DNA from: Vitellaria paradoxa
Lineage: Eukaryota; Streptophyta; Magnoliopsida; Ericales; Sapotaceae
Direction of reading: 5' to 3'
Assembly: GCA_019916065.1 (NCBI GenBank)
Contig: CM034238.1
Span: 29,499,246 to 29,563,245, forward strand
Length of the DNA: 64,000 nt
A program made the position numbers and the translations under genes. Position 1 is the first letter of the stretch. The number at the start of each line of letters is the position of its first letter. Below the pieces are notes generated by a model that saw only the letters and a program-made list of their open reading frames with translations, had not been told where the DNA came from and ran no database searches. Below are positions 1-11,538 of this stretch, one piece after another.

Positions 1-99
1 GCCTTCTTCCTGTATCTTCAAACCCAGAGAGTGGTTATTTTGATAACTCTCACGTTAACAAGCTAGTTTCACTCTATCCCATATGATAGCCCTTGCAAG

Positions 100-122
100 T
101 TTTTTTTTTTTTTTTTTTTTTT
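100..122. repeat. poly-T run
   Basis: About 23 consecutive T. It could be the A-tail of a minus-strand retroposon, but I see no matching target-site duplication or element body beside it. The rest of 1-550 is AT-rich and shows no coding signal I recognise. Confidence 0.8.
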
Positions 123-550
123 AATGTACTCAAACACAATCAATAGTCTAAAAAAGAGAATTTATTAAACCAATTGAGTAGTGAAAAACATTTCTCATGA
201 TGTACTAAATTTCGTGCAATTACAATTTGGCACAGTACTATCTTAACAAGGAACAACAAAACATAGGATTCAGGTTCACCAAGTAATTCAAATTTATGAC
301 CACTATGTAGATCAACAATTTTAATACTGTGATTTTGAAGTGTGTATGAAGTAATAGAACATGCAAGAATATCACAAAAAATAACATTGCACCAAAAAAT
401 TTTTTCTTAAAAAAAATATCTAATCTACATGATTTCAAAGAACTAAGTGATAATATAACAATGTTGCGTAACCTAGTTCATAAAAAAATTTGCCTTTACA
501 TGTCAAAGTTTACCCCTTCAACACTATTAGTGGTATGGGTGACATAGAGA

Positions 551-630
551 TTACTCTTCTTAACCCAAACAATTCTTATTTTTTAAAAAATTACTCTTCT
601 TAACCCAAACAATTCTTATTTTTTAAAAAG
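551..630. repeat. tandem duplication, 2 x 40 bp
   Basis: The 40-bp unit starting TTACTCTTCTTAACCC occurs twice back to back, differing only in the last base. It abuts the truncated 3' side of the Copia gag remnant, so it may mark the break that removed the rest of that element. Confidence 0.9.
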
Positions 631-1650
631 CATTACGAGTCTTGGGATTGTTAGGTTTTGGACCAATGAGTTTTGAAAAATTTTTCTGTATGTTTTTCCT
701 CGCTAGCCAATTCATGTAAATTCTAGAATCAAGATATGACCTTTTAAACCTTAATAGATTAAACCTATTTGACACTTGAAAATTAGATCTCAAAGAATTC
801 TTAGTGTCAACATAGGATAGGGGAAGCCCATATAATTTGTGGTAATGTGGTCTTATGTGACCAAGTATACCATAATGAAAACATATAGGAACAAACTTGC
901 GTTGCAAGTTAGGGGGCGTACCTTTAGGCTTCTGAAAATAAGCTCTAGATTGATTACCTTTCTTTGGTTGAGAAGCTTTAATTATACTTGGAGCAGTTGT
1001 CTTTGAGGAACTAGGGGTAGCTTTAGCTTCAAGATTGTCCACTTGCGTCCCAATGTAGCCAAGTCCTCTTTTGTCCCGCAGGCTCTTTTACATCCCAAGT
1101 ATGTCATCAAGCTGAGAGGATGCAGTATTCATCTTAGATTCTATGGTTTGTAGCTTCCCTTGGGCGTCCTTAATTCATTATCTTTTTGATCCAGTTTGGT
1201 CTTGAAACTTGTTATCAATTCATCTTGAATTTTCTTGTTTGCTTCAAGACCTTCAAATTTAGCTTACAATTCTTCCAAAGCAATTTTTAGACTGTCTCTC
1301 TCCTTTTTCAACACCTTGTTCTTCATAGTCAACTTCTCGTTTTACTTGTATAGTTTACGACAGTCTTGGTATAACTATTCATAGGCCTCTTCAACTTCTA
1401 CTTCCTCATCTGCACTTTCTTCAACTTCACTTTCGGAGGATTCTTCTTTCTTGCTCTTAGAAGAGGATGACTCCACTGAATTTGAGGGGGCACTAGCTCT
1501 AACCATGAAAGTAGTATAATTCTCTGGAAAATCTTTTGAAGAAGAGGAGGTACTCGACTGATCATCTGAATCATCAAGGATTGCATTGAGTACCTTCTTC
1601 TTAGCTTAGATTAATGCTCTTAAAAATGCCTTTTACCTAATGTTCGTGAG
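623..1650 (-). pseudogene. Copia retrotransposon gag remnant (SIRE/Maximus-like)
   Basis: Reading leftwards, the frame gives a Ser/Glu-rich acidic stretch with the words FPENYTTFMVRASAP (about 1480-1550), a Lys/Glu-rich coiled-coil-like region (about 1200-1380), the word GLGYIG (about 1055), and a zinc knuckle at about 865-895. This order is that of gag in the large Copia elements annotated as TNT1-94-like polyproteins in plants. The knuckle is damaged: two of its three Cys positions are Tyr (ICFHYGILGHIRPHYHKL). Several in-frame stops and frame changes occur, and the frame ends before protease or integrase. Gag would package the element RNA; this copy cannot. Family assignment rests on recognition of these words. 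Confidence 0.8.
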
Positions 1651-2139
1651 GCCTTTTAATAGGTTGCATCTTGGCCACAGGGTGTTGGATTAACAAACGA
1701 AGGATATGGAATTCAAATCGTAACAGTGGGTCGATAATGTGTAATAGCGCATGATGAAAGGCAGACAAAATGACAAAGCAAAACGTAAAAATGAAGTAAA
1801 TATGCATCCATTACTCTTCCCCTAACTTGGTTTATGTTGCCACAAACAAAAATGACAAATAAGTAATCGAGAAAAAACAATAAAAATATAAGGTAAATGA
1901 TATCTTGCCTGGGTACACATGTCAGAAAAATATACGGAGTAAAAGAAAATAGGATAGCGGAAATGGAATTACTCCTTTTCGCATCATCATCGGAAGCAAT
2001 GTGGGAGGCATCCCCCCATTTAGCTATGTTGACCTCTTCCTACTGCATCACAATCAACTACTCCAAAACAATCTCATCCCACCATGGTACTTCAAAAAAC
2101 TGATGAGGTACTATAGCAAAAAATGGGGCATAGGAAAAG
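1651..2139. other. no gene recognised
   Basis: AT-rich sequence between the Copia gag remnant and the next decayed frame. The open frame at 1897-2103 on the plus strand has no recognisable motif. This may be leader or LTR of the Copia remnant, but I could not find LTR ends. Confidence 0.4.
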
Positions 2140-3293
2140 AGAAGAGGCATCTAAAAGCCCTCAACAAATGCATCATCTAACCAACTGTCCAAGTCATTAT
2201 CTTCAATTTTAACATCATCTTCCTCAAACAGGCAGGATATGTCAAATGAATCCCCCTAAATATCAATAGCTAAAGGTCTTATCCAAGCAGCAATAAATGT
2301 GTTGAAAATGGATCAATTCTTCGAAGAATAATTATAATAGACAGACTCACTTAATTTGTTAATCCATGCTAAAAATATAATATTGGGGAATAAGCAATAG
2401 CATAATACCAGCCACTAAAACAAATAAAAGAAATAAAAAGATAATAAAACCTAGATTCAAATTGTATGAGTTTAGGCTACAAATTAAGAATTTCATCCAA
2501 ACCTAAACTCAAAATACATCCAAAAGATAAAAAGGAAATTGCAAAGGAAGAGTGTTAGGATTACAATCTGAGCACTCAAATCTTAAATTCCTAAACTCTC
2601 AAAATACAACTAAAATAAGATAAACTAAGACTAAATATCACAACTGATTCTCCCATCCTCATTCCTGTGGTGGATTGGCAGCCTGAAATCAAGGAATTGA
2701 GTGAAAAAACTCTAAAGCATTCTACCATGTTCTACTTGAGTCAACTAGATTCGCTCGATGCCGTGCCCATCCTCCTATTAGTTTTGTTCTAAGTGGCTCA
2801 TTCTTTTAGCTAGATCTCGAATGGCAGATTGAGTGTCTTGAAGCAATTCGATTAATTCATTGTTGGAAACTTCTTTCTTCGCTATGGGTTGAGAATTACT
2901 TCCCACTTCAGCTTAAGAAGGTTAAGTCTTTCTCTTCTTATTAAGGAATAGATGACCTTGGGATTTGGAATACAATGTGTAATTAAAAGGTTAGAAAATA
3001 GGGGGTAAAGGTAAATTAGTGAGAATATGGGCTCCCTTGGTCCTAAACATTTCAGTTAATGCATCCTAAAAGGAATACTGGCTTGGGTATTGGGATGGCC
3101 CTAAAAGTGTAGTAGTTGTTTCCACATGTACAATAGCAAATCCATTGTCATCCCAATTCCAATGGCATGGATAAGTCATGCCCTCATTGCATTACAATCC
3201 GAGTTTCAATTGAGGGGGCAAAGGTTTGTGCAGGAAAATATGTGAAAGGCCTAATATTTGTTATTAAGTTCTGATACTAGCTTTAGCCTTCCC
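2140..3293 (-). pseudogene. decayed coding frame, lower part (retroelement-like, unassigned)
   Basis: A long minus-strand frame can be followed from about 3290 to 2890 with in-frame TAA/TAG stops, several at positions where CAA/CAG would be natural, as expected from cytosine deamination in methylated DNA. It contains a heptad-like segment (words NNELIELL and AIRDLAKRM at about 2790-2870), and at 2160-2250 a short acidic C-terminus ending in a stop (word DDAFVEGF). The same style of frame resumes at 6094-6700, on the far side of a solo LTR. I do not recognise the protein; a gag-like or coat-like protein of an old retroelement is the best guess. The part from 2260 to 2690 shows no readable frame. 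Confidence 0.45.
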
Positions 3294-3298
3294 CTGTC

Positions 3299-6088
3299 TA
3301 TCACGCCCCGAATCTCGCGACCCGAGGGCGAGTGATAAACACACATAACATGCACTAACATAACCACCCATGATCAGAGCAATGCAACGTCAACTAGTGA
3401 GCCCAAGACATAATATGAGATAACATAAATTTAACCTTGGCTAAAGTCAAGTCACAAACTTCTAACATTCCTCTCATTAATACATAACTTAGGCCTTAGA
3501 GCCCTTACAACCAAATCGAATAAGTGCTCAATGTGCAATATTACAATTTCAAATAAAACAAAACTAAGTAACCAAAAGTTTTGCTAAGTTGAGAAGGGCT
3601 CATGCATAAACACTCCTAATTTGACCCCACCCGCATACTTGATTGATATAACCTATTCCTACATCAAAATCTGTAACGATGTGAGCACGAGTCCACTTGT
3701 GCCCACGATGTCTCAAACAAAAATATATGGTATGTAATCAACACATGCACGGCAATATACATATATGCATAGATGCACCAACATCTTTCTATGTCCTAAC
3801 AATTTATTAATATCAATTAGTTTTCAATTTAGGTAAGTATTTATTGTCATTCAATAACATCACAGTGTAGTATTCAATTCCAATTATTCTTCATTATTAA
3901 AATTTTCAACTTTGTATCCAACCACGTTCCATATCACATTATCACATATTCAACACACATCACATATTCAACATTCAATCACATATCCACATCCACATTA
4001 CGTTTGTTCGTCATTCAATCACGTAATCACATCCACAGTATCATTATTTCATTATTCAATCACATGGCCACAACCACACAAATCCTCGGGGGTTGGGTGG
4101 GTGCATACACAACACGGTCTTTTATGAGTCCAGACCTAACGGAAACGGTAAACCGAACACCATCGTTTAGGATCACAGTCCAAGGTCACGGGTAACCCAT
4201 ACACACACAATGTTGTGGGCTACTAACCCATTGGCATTGACACCAACCCTGCGCAGGTTCCGGGTCATTCAACCCGAAGGTAATCTCACGACCCTTCCTA
4301 TTTTCGCACCCCACCACAGCCCCCGGCACACAACCAATCATTCATCACAGTCAATACTATTCAATCACAATTCACATTCTTCGCCATAAACTTTCTAACA
4401 CACATAACCACATTCCAATTCATCATGGAACACAACTCATTTCATCTCTTCATTTCATTTAACCCTAGCCTCATTTAATTTCCATCACTTATAAACAAAA
4501 GTTCACATTTCAATCTCTTTCAATCATACATTCACTTTTCGGTTTATCCCAAGATTCATCACATATCAATATTTATCAAACCTTATTAAACATTCAACAT
4601 TTATCATCATTATGAATTTGAGTCTCTTTGTCAATTCACATTTTACTTAATCAATCACATGTTAATATACCTCATCATTTAGTTTACATCAAGACATAAT
4701 CACAATTCTACTCGATTAAGACACTTATTTCAAAGTAATCTTCCAATTCATTTAATTCAAGGTAACGCTCATTCATCATTACAAGTAAAATCCCATTAGC
4801 TTAAGATAACAAATCCTTAATCACTTTTTAGAACACAATTCCCTTTTTAAATCCATGCAATTAATCAAATAAAAGTTTCATGTAAAAATATGTTACCAAC
4901 TCTTTCATAAGCCAAAGGTAGGAGGCCAAACCAAGCAAAGTCAGGAAAATAACCTAGGCTCGGTGGGCGCCCAAGCTGACACTCAGCCGTGTGCCCAAGG
5001 GGCTAGGCGCCCATGTCTTGGACACCCAACTAAGTCTCCCTCATGCGCTCACAGCTTGGTCTAAGTTAGGGGTTCCATACTCTGTTTTCTAGTTTCATGG
5101 TTTTTCACCCTTAGGACCTCAAAATGACTAAGTTAAAGTAAAAATACCTAAAGTTTCATGTTCATAACATCTCCACAAGTCTTGTAAGCATTAAAGGAAA
5201 CCAACTATTTGGGTTTTCATTGACTATGGGCCAAGTTATGGATCAAACATCTTTATCTCTCTCTCTACCTATACATGTGTATATAACCCTCATTTTCTTC
5301 CATAAATGAAATCAAATCTTACAATGGTTACCCAAATATTGTTCTAGATCTTGTTACACATCATATATATAAAAATGAGCATAAAATCCCTACCTCAAGT
5401 TGAATAAAGATGAAGAACAAGAGAAGGGTTATTCCCGGTTTCAAACTTCCAACTTTGATTGGTTTGATCTCCTCTCCTTTTTATCTAAACATCAAAAAAA
5501 TCACATAGATAAGTTCCTTGAGTGCTTAATTGCATCCGTGGAAGGTTAATTTGATTTTGGTTAGGGTTAGAGACACTTACCATACAAACCCTTCTCGGTT
5601 TTCTTTGTTTCTTCTTCCTTCTTTTCTTTTGCTTCTCTCCCAGTTTCTTCCTCTCCAAACAACTTCTCTCTCTCTCTCTCTTGCATCATACATATATATA
5701 TATATATATATATAAAACCAATATTTTAAGTCCCAAATAGTAGATTTCAGACCTTTACATCACCCCTAAGCTAGATATAGGTTCATAAGTGTGAGACTCG
5801 GCTGAAAAATGTAAAACAACCCTTGCTTATCAAGTCTACTGTTCCTTAGGCGCCTAAGCCTTTCTCAGGTGGGCGCCCAAGACCTTGGGTGCCCATGCCT
5901 TGTGCGCCCAATGTGTCCTCCTCTTACACTTTTGCTAAAATGCCAACTCTCACATATTTGGCTCATCATTCTCAAAGTTCCTAACTCTAAAGTACAATTA
6001 ATGATGAATACCACTTAATCAACATACTATTACCTCAATGTTTGAGTAATCATCTATTTACATTCATGCAAAAGTCCGAGGTATTACA
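3299..6088. mobile_element. solo LTR, 2.79 kb, with 5-bp target-site duplication
   Basis: The element starts TATCACGCCCCGAATC and ends GAGGTATTACA. The ends match the TG...CA LTR rule with one G-to-A change at the left tip. The 5-bp word CTGTC lies immediately outside both ends (3294-3298 and 6089-6093). No gag or pol frame lies inside. It includes a GC-richer block around 4080-4320, CT and AT microsatellites, and several GGGCGCCCA words near 4965-5025 and 5850-5910. A single LTR without internal region between target duplications is the usual product of LTR-LTR recombination. It interrupts the decayed minus-strand frame. Orientation is not determined. Confidence 0.8.
5664..5715. repeat. (TC)n and (AT)n microsatellites
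   Basis: A TC dinucleotide run (5664-5681) is followed by an AT run (5692-5715) inside the solo LTR. Confidence 0.9.
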
Positions 6089-6093
6089 CTGTC

Positions 6094-6700
6094 CATTCTG
6101 TACCCTCCCACAAAACCTCTGTGGCTATCTTAGCCATAGATATAGATCTCTCAGAAGGATAGGTAAATTCAAGATTTTGGGGTCTAGGGATTTGAAAATT
6201 TTCAGTAAAATCATTTGGGGTTACTATAACATCTACCCCTCGTACCCAACTAACTAGAGCCTCTTACCCATTTCTACTATTTATAGACTCTTATTTTATG
6301 TTAGCAAAGAATTCTCTAACCCTGAGATGCACCTGAGACGAAATTGAGCAAGGTGAAGCCAACCTTTCGTTTTGTAATTTTGCAATAATAAGAATTCATT
6401 GCTTTTGAAGTGGTCAATCTGCTAAAGTTGCTCAACAACTACAGCCTTATTCCCCCAAACATCATCATATAATTTCTCTGCCACCTTACACCAAAAGAGT
6501 TCACTGTTATAAGAGGTCTCAACAATTTTCTTCTAGCAACAAATTTAACTCATAGACCCATTCGTTGCTACAAAACTATCAACAAAATAAACAGGTTAAA
6601 AATTATATTCTGTCCTACATAACCTTATGTCTACCCAAAATTGGTGGTCCACACTATAATTTTCAAGAATGAGTTAAAAACCCACAATTCCTAAAGAATT
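6094..6700 (-). pseudogene. decayed coding frame, upper part
   Basis: The minus strand reads through words such as ELFWCKVAEKLYDDVWG and NKAVVVEQL, then NEFLLLQNYKTKGWLHLAQF (about 6530-6330), then AKIATEVLWEGTEWT (about 6140-6095), with stops and frame changes between. It stops exactly at the solo LTR boundary and seems to resume beyond it, so the LTR landed inside this older gene-like sequence. The style is that of a plant retroelement gag, but I cannot assign a family. A separate frame at 6674-6871 may be its N-terminal side. Confidence 0.45.
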
Positions 6701-6871
6701 TATTAGGATTGAACAAGAATCATCATAAGTACTAGACCAAGAACTCATATTGCTTTGTGAATTAGGGAAAAAATTCGGTGATGATGGTGATGACCCATAG
6801 TTGATGTTGTCTTCTTCAAACCTAAGTGATTTAAGCAAGACTTCCAGCCTAACTCGTGAAAAAAACATCAT

Positions 6872-7435
6872 GAGAGGGAGAGTTAGAGTGGATTATGCAC
6901 GAAATAAAGGAACTCACCATTTAGAGCTTCAAATGTACAATAACAGAAAAATGTAGTAGATTTGGGGGATTGCCAAAAACTTGCTCAGTGTTCGGTGAAG
7001 AGGATGGAATCTAGTTGGAATTTTCAATAGTTTCACCGTTCACACATGTGAAGGTGCTCGATTCGTGAAGTAATTTGTTGAAAGTGATGAGGCACAAGAG
7101 ATATCAGAGTAAGATTGGAGCAATTAGGGCTAAAATTGAGAGTTTCGAAGTTGATAACACCCTTTCCCAATCGCCACATTTGGATAGCAAGCCTCGTGGC
7201 GTCCGAAAAGCAAAGAAAAGGAAAAAAACCGAGTATTTCAAAAATAGCTATGGCGTTCGAATGGTAATGTAGCATTTGGACGGTAGAAAGAGAATTTCAA
7301 ATTTATTTTAATCTACTTTATTCACAAGACAAAGGGAAACAAAGACTAAAATACTAATCTAAAGTGCAAAATGAAGAGAAAAAATAGAAGAAAAAATATG
7401 GTACAAATACAATTTGAGATTTAAATGAACTTATT
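6872..7435. other. no gene recognised
   Basis: Overlapping open frames on both strands at 7033-7275 lack recognisable motifs. GC content rises slightly around 7080-7260. Probably old retroelement sequence between two recognised fragments. Confidence 0.35.
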
Positions 7436-8066
7436 CAACCGAAGGGGGATTGAGAAGATCCTAAGATCCAATAGCGCCCACAAAATTCTCAAGGTTTGCT
7501 TTCAACAGATGCCCATTCATTTTAAATCGATTCTTATTCTTTGAATTTTCTATCTCAATCACACCATGTTCATAAACACTTCACATGATGAAAGGGCTAA
7601 CCCACTTAGATTGTAGCTTGGCAAGGAATAGGTGAAGCCTTGATCAATCATGAAGTACTTTTTGACCCTCATGAAATGAACATCGAGCAATATGTTGATC
7701 ATATCCTTTTTCTTATCTTCTCTTTTGACATTCTTGCATTTTCATATGCATTAGTTTGGAGTTCATCCATTTCTACAAGTTGAAGGTTACATGAAGCCCT
7801 GCTTCGTCTATATTGGCAGTTGAATTGTTTAATAGCCCAATAAGCTTTTTGCTCCAGCTCGATGTGGAGATGGCATGGCTTACTATAGACTAGCTTGTAC
7901 AGAGACATCCCTAATGTGGTTTTTTAAGTTGAACGATAGGCCCAAAAGGAGTCAGTTAGGCATAATGACCAATCCTTATGGTTTGGATTAACCGTCTTCT
8001 CAAGGATTTGCTTAATCTCTCAATTGCTAGCTCCACTTGACCACTTGTTTGTGGGTGGTGATTACA
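7436..8066 (-). pseudogene. Athila-like Gypsy integrase, C-terminal part
   Basis: Reading leftwards from 8066: HHPQTSGQVEL, then after a frame change [54 protein letters not shown], a second frame change, FHEGQKVL, KLQSKWVSPF, and KNRFKMNGHLLKANLENF. These are the last third of the DDE integrase and its C-terminal DNA-binding region in Athila/Tat Gypsy elements, where HPQTSGQ precedes the catalytic Glu region. In-frame stops and at least two frameshifts make it non-functional. It matches in order and strand the integrase pieces at 12895-13198 and 15563-15745, so all three are probably one element split by later insertions. Confidence 0.85.
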
Positions 8067-8090
8067 CTTGAAAAGTGTAAGTGTAATCAC
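8058..8090. repeat. 12-bp perfect inverted repeat at an element junction
   Basis: GTGATTACACTT (8058-8069) and its exact complement (8079-8090) are separated by 9 bp. The left arm is still integrase coding sequence; the right arm is the start of the LTR-like sequence to the right. It sits precisely at the breakpoint between two retroelements. Confidence 0.75.
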
Positions 8091-8424
8091 AAACTCTATA
8101 ATTTGACCTTTATTCATGCACTAAAGTAATAAATTTAAGAGTTCTGTTATTTTTTAATACTTATAGAATTTATTTTCTAAATTGCAAGAAAAATGATAAA
8201 ATAATCATAATTAATAGTGATGAAAGCGATTTAAATGATAGAGAGGACATTGTGGTCCAGAAACCTCCGCCGGTGGTCCGAACCAGGACAAGAGCTAAGC
8301 TGGAGAAGAAAGGCAGAAAATAGAAAAGAGTATACTGTGGTCCGGACATCCCAACGGGTGGTCTGGACCACAGTGGGCTATAGCATGCGACTTCACCAGT
8401 TCTTTTTTGGGTTTTTTGCTATCA

Positions 8425-8434
8425 CTATAAATAT
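8425..8434 (+). promoter_or_regulatory. LTR TATA box
   Basis: CTATAAATAT is placed as expected for the retrotransposon promoter, about 1.1 kb (LINE excluded) upstream of the LTR end. Confidence 0.45.
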
Positions 8435-9288
8435 GAATAATGTATGGCTATGTTGGCAACTTTTACCCTATGTCTTTTTTATGTTTGGAGAGAGTTTATT
8501 TTAATTTAATGTGTGGAGAATGTTTTTAAGATTTGGTAGAGCATTCGTAAGAGTTTTACCAGTTTTCATTGTTCGTTGTTTCGCATTGGATTCAGTTTCG
8601 AAGTACAATATTTTCATTTACTGATTTAATAATATTGTCTTTTCGATTCATTGATTAGTTTGGTGATTTGTCTGTTATTATGTATCTTGAAATTATGCTA
8701 GCGTAAACTTATTCTTCTTGATTCAACGAATCAAGAAATGGTGGGTTATTACGAATAATGCGATGTGCGTAGACCTTTCGCATGGTTTGTGAAAACTCGT
8801 GCGTAGAGATCTACATATTTCAGATTTAATTTTATTTGTTTCAAAAACTTTGGAAAATAGAAATCATTGACTACATTCTCTGTAATCACTGGTAAGAGTT
8901 TTCGATTAAAACTTGGTGTTGATATTTTTGAGCAAAACAAAATTGGATTTGAACTTAAGTAATATCAAAGAATATTTTTTTAGTTTTATAATCCTAAACA
9001 AGAGTATAAAACTGGGTTTTGGGAAACAATGAGATTTTAACGAAGATATATTTCCAATCTATTTGTTCTTTTATGTGAACTTTAGATTGTAATTGCATGC
9101 ACATCACTTTGTGAAGTGATTAACCCACCTAAAACTGAGAGTTGAATCAAGAATCTTATTTGATAGTGTGATTATTATTTGAATTATTCCCTCAATTAAT
9201 TAATTAGTTGCTTTAAATTTTTGAACGTGTTTTCTTTGTTTGATTCATACTTTAATTGAATTTTTCATCATTATTCATTATTCTTGTT

Positions 9289-9834
9289 TCAAGCCGGGTG
9301 GACCAAATGGAGGAGTGCTTCGGGACTCTTGTGCGACCGAAAAGTCTTGTGCGATCGAAAAATCCCCCTCAAGGTGAAAGGAAAGTATTATAAGGTGGTG
9401 GTTAGGCCAGCGCTGCTATATGGATCAGAGTATTGGGCAGTAAAGCATAATCATGGTCAGAAGATGGCAGTTGTGGAGATGAGGATGCTAAGGTAAATGT
9501 GCGCGATTACAAGGAAAGATAGGATTAGGAACGAGGAGGTTAGGGGCAAATTAAGAATAGCACTGATTGAAGATAAAATGAGAGATAACCGATTAAGATG
9601 GTTTTGCTATGTTAGAAGGCGTCCAGCGGAAGCATTTGTTAGAAGGTGTGAAAGTATGGAAATTGCTAGGAGTAGAAGAGTTAGAGGAAAATCCAAGAGA
9701 AGTTGGGAAGAAACTATTAAACATGACCTTGCCTACCTAGATCTATCAGAGGACATGCCCCTAAATAGATCTAATTGGCGTCGATAAATCTATATAACCG
9801 ATCATACCTAGTGGGAAAAGGTTTGGTTTGGTTT
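9289..9834 (+). mobile_element. 5'-truncated RTE-type LINE, 3' end fragment
   Basis: It encodes the C-terminal quarter of the same reverse transcriptase found at 38397-40769: [62 protein letters not shown], with one in-frame stop (after EMRMLR) near 9496. It ends in GGTTTGGTTTGG rather than poly-A, as in the other two copies. Flanking direct repeats of 18 bp (9271-9288 and 9835-9852, starting TTATTCATTAT) differ at one base and define the insertion. An 18-bp internal duplication repeats the Cys-Asp-Arg-Lys codons at about 9329-9361. Confidence 0.92.
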
Positions 9835-10112
9835 TTATTCATTATTTTTGTTGAACCCGAAAATATTTTCTGAATTCCATTTAATTAAATAATTGTTAGC
9901 GAATTGTTTTTATTTTCTAAAACCTAGAAGTTAAATATTTCATCAAACTTTAGAATTTTATTGAACTTAGAATTAATAATTTTGTCACAACCTAGAAACT
10001 AAACATAGGTTCTTTGTGGATTGGACCTCGTTATCACTGAGTTAAAACTACAACGCATACCCTTGCACTTGAGGATTAATTTATGCATAATATATAGAAG
10101 TGGTCAAGTTTT

Positions 10113-10127
10113 TGGCGTCGTTGCCGG
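10113..10127 (+). other. primer-binding site, tRNA-Asp type
   Basis: TGGCGTCGTTGCCGG matches the complement of the plant tRNA-Asp 3' end (TGGCGCCGTTGCCGG) at 14 of 15 positions and lies 6 bp after the LTR end. Priming by tRNA-Asp is a known trait of Athila-like Gypsy elements. The C-to-T change is consistent with deamination. Confidence 0.88.
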
Positions 10128-10147
10128 AAAAGCCAAATTTTTAGTTT

Positions 10148-11538
10148 GGGTAAAGGACAAAAATACTCATATAGTTTACCCTCGGTATCACTTTGGTCTC
10201 ACACGTTTCAATTGCAACAGTCAAATCCCTACACTTTCGGTCAAGTATCAATTCGGTCCTTCCGTTAGTTGACTGTTAGAAACAACCGTTAGACTGATGA
10301 TAAAATGATAATTTTATTTATGGTTTACCTTCAGTGTCACTTTAGTCCATCACGTTTTTAATTATAACAATTGATCCCTATACTTTCGACATATATTACA
10401 AATATATTTTATTAAATTATTTTTAATAAATAATATACTCTAAAATATATTTTATTAAATTATATAACATATTTTAATTTGAAATATATCTTATTAAATT
10501 ATTTTTAATCAAAAAAATATTTAAATTATATTTAATATATTCTAATTTTATTGAATTAAACCATTTTTCAAAAATAATATGATTAAATTAATAATATAAT
10601 TAAAATAATATTTAATTTATTTTAATTAATATGAAATATATTTTATTAAATTCAGTTAATTTTCTTAAAAATTAATAAAATTGAAAACTTTATTAAAGGG
10701 AGATTTGATGGTTTCACTAATAATTGTTATAATTAATAGAATAGAATTAAAAAAAAAGCTACATATATAAACGTATACTCTCGAATTGAATATATATACA
10801 AAATTATATATAGAAAAAAACTGCAAAAATAAAAAATTTAGAAAATAGTGATTCTAAGGCCGTTTGATAACATTATTATTTTTATTTTGTTTAACTTTTT
10901 ATTTTTGGATTTTATTTTTTGTTATCATTTTTTTCTAAAATAAAAATTGAAATTGTGTTTACAGATGCAATTTTATTTACATAAATTAAATTTAATAAAA
11001 TATTTAATTTTATTATTTTTTAAAATTATTCAAATTTAATAAAATATATTTCATATTAATTAAACTATATTAAATATTATTTTAATTATATTATTAATTT
11101 AATCATATTATTTATGAAAAATAACTTAATTCAATAAAAAGAAAATATATTAAATAAAATTTAAATATTTTATTTATTAAAAATAATTTAGTAAGATATA
11201 ATTCAAATTAAAATATGTTATATAATTTAATAATATATATTTTAGATTATATTATTTATTAAAAATAATTTAATAAAATATATTTCAAATATATATCGAA
11301 AGTGTATGGATTTAATTGTTATAATTGAAAAAGTGATGGACTAAAGTGATACTAAGGGTAAACTATAGATGAAATTACCATTTATTCTCAGTCTAATGGT
11401 TGTTTCTAACGGTCAACTAACGAAAGGACCGAATTGATACTTGACTGAAAGCGTAGGAATTTGACTGTTGCAATTAAAACATGTGGGACTAAAGTGATGC
11501 CGAGAGTAAATTATAGGGGTATTTTTTGTACTTTACCC
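10148..11538. mobile_element. Mutator-type foldback element (non-autonomous), 1391 bp
   Basis: The ends GGGTAAAGGACAAAAATAC and, inverted, GGGTAAAGTACAAAAAATAC begin terminal inverted repeats that stay alignable for at least about 500 bp per arm (10148 to about 10670, and about 11010 to 11538). A 9-bp duplication TTTTAGTTT flanks both ends (10139-10147 and 11539-11547). Nine-base duplications and long inverted repeats are the signature of Mutator-like elements. There is no transposase; a short plus-strand frame at 10021-10272 spans the boundary and is not a gene. The AT-rich centre (about 10680-11000) is not palindromic with the arms and holds a GGCCGTTTGATAAC word typical of small hAT-like MITEs, perhaps a nested insert. 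It sits between the primer site and gag of the Athila-like element. Confidence 0.88.

Larger units (their letters stand above)
8076..10106 (+). mobile_element. 5' LTR of an Athila-like Gypsy element (interrupted by a LINE)
   Basis: The right end is fixed by GTGGTCA at 10100-10106 followed by a spacer and the primer-binding site. The left end is probably the TG at 8076, next to the broken integrase. A TATA box (CTATAAATAT) lies near 8425. GTGGTCC-type words repeat around 8246-8370 and recur downstream of the foldback element near 11637. Without the LINE at 9289-9834 and one duplication copy, the LTR is about 1.47 kb, within the usual size for Athila relatives. No matching 3' LTR is seen, so the left boundary is tentative. 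Confidence 0.6.

Noticed and set aside
2140..3293. Possible endogenous pararetrovirus origin of the decayed frame
   Set aside because: No diagnostic motif (RT, RNase H, movement protein or coat zinc finger) is visible; left unassigned.
5530..5715. 61-codon frame with a Leu/Ser-rich tail
   Set aside because: Runs into TC and AT microsatellites inside the solo LTR; low-complexity translation only.
7033..7275. Two antiparallel overlapping frames of 65-80 codons
   Set aside because: No motif, no splice context, and located between retroelement fragments.
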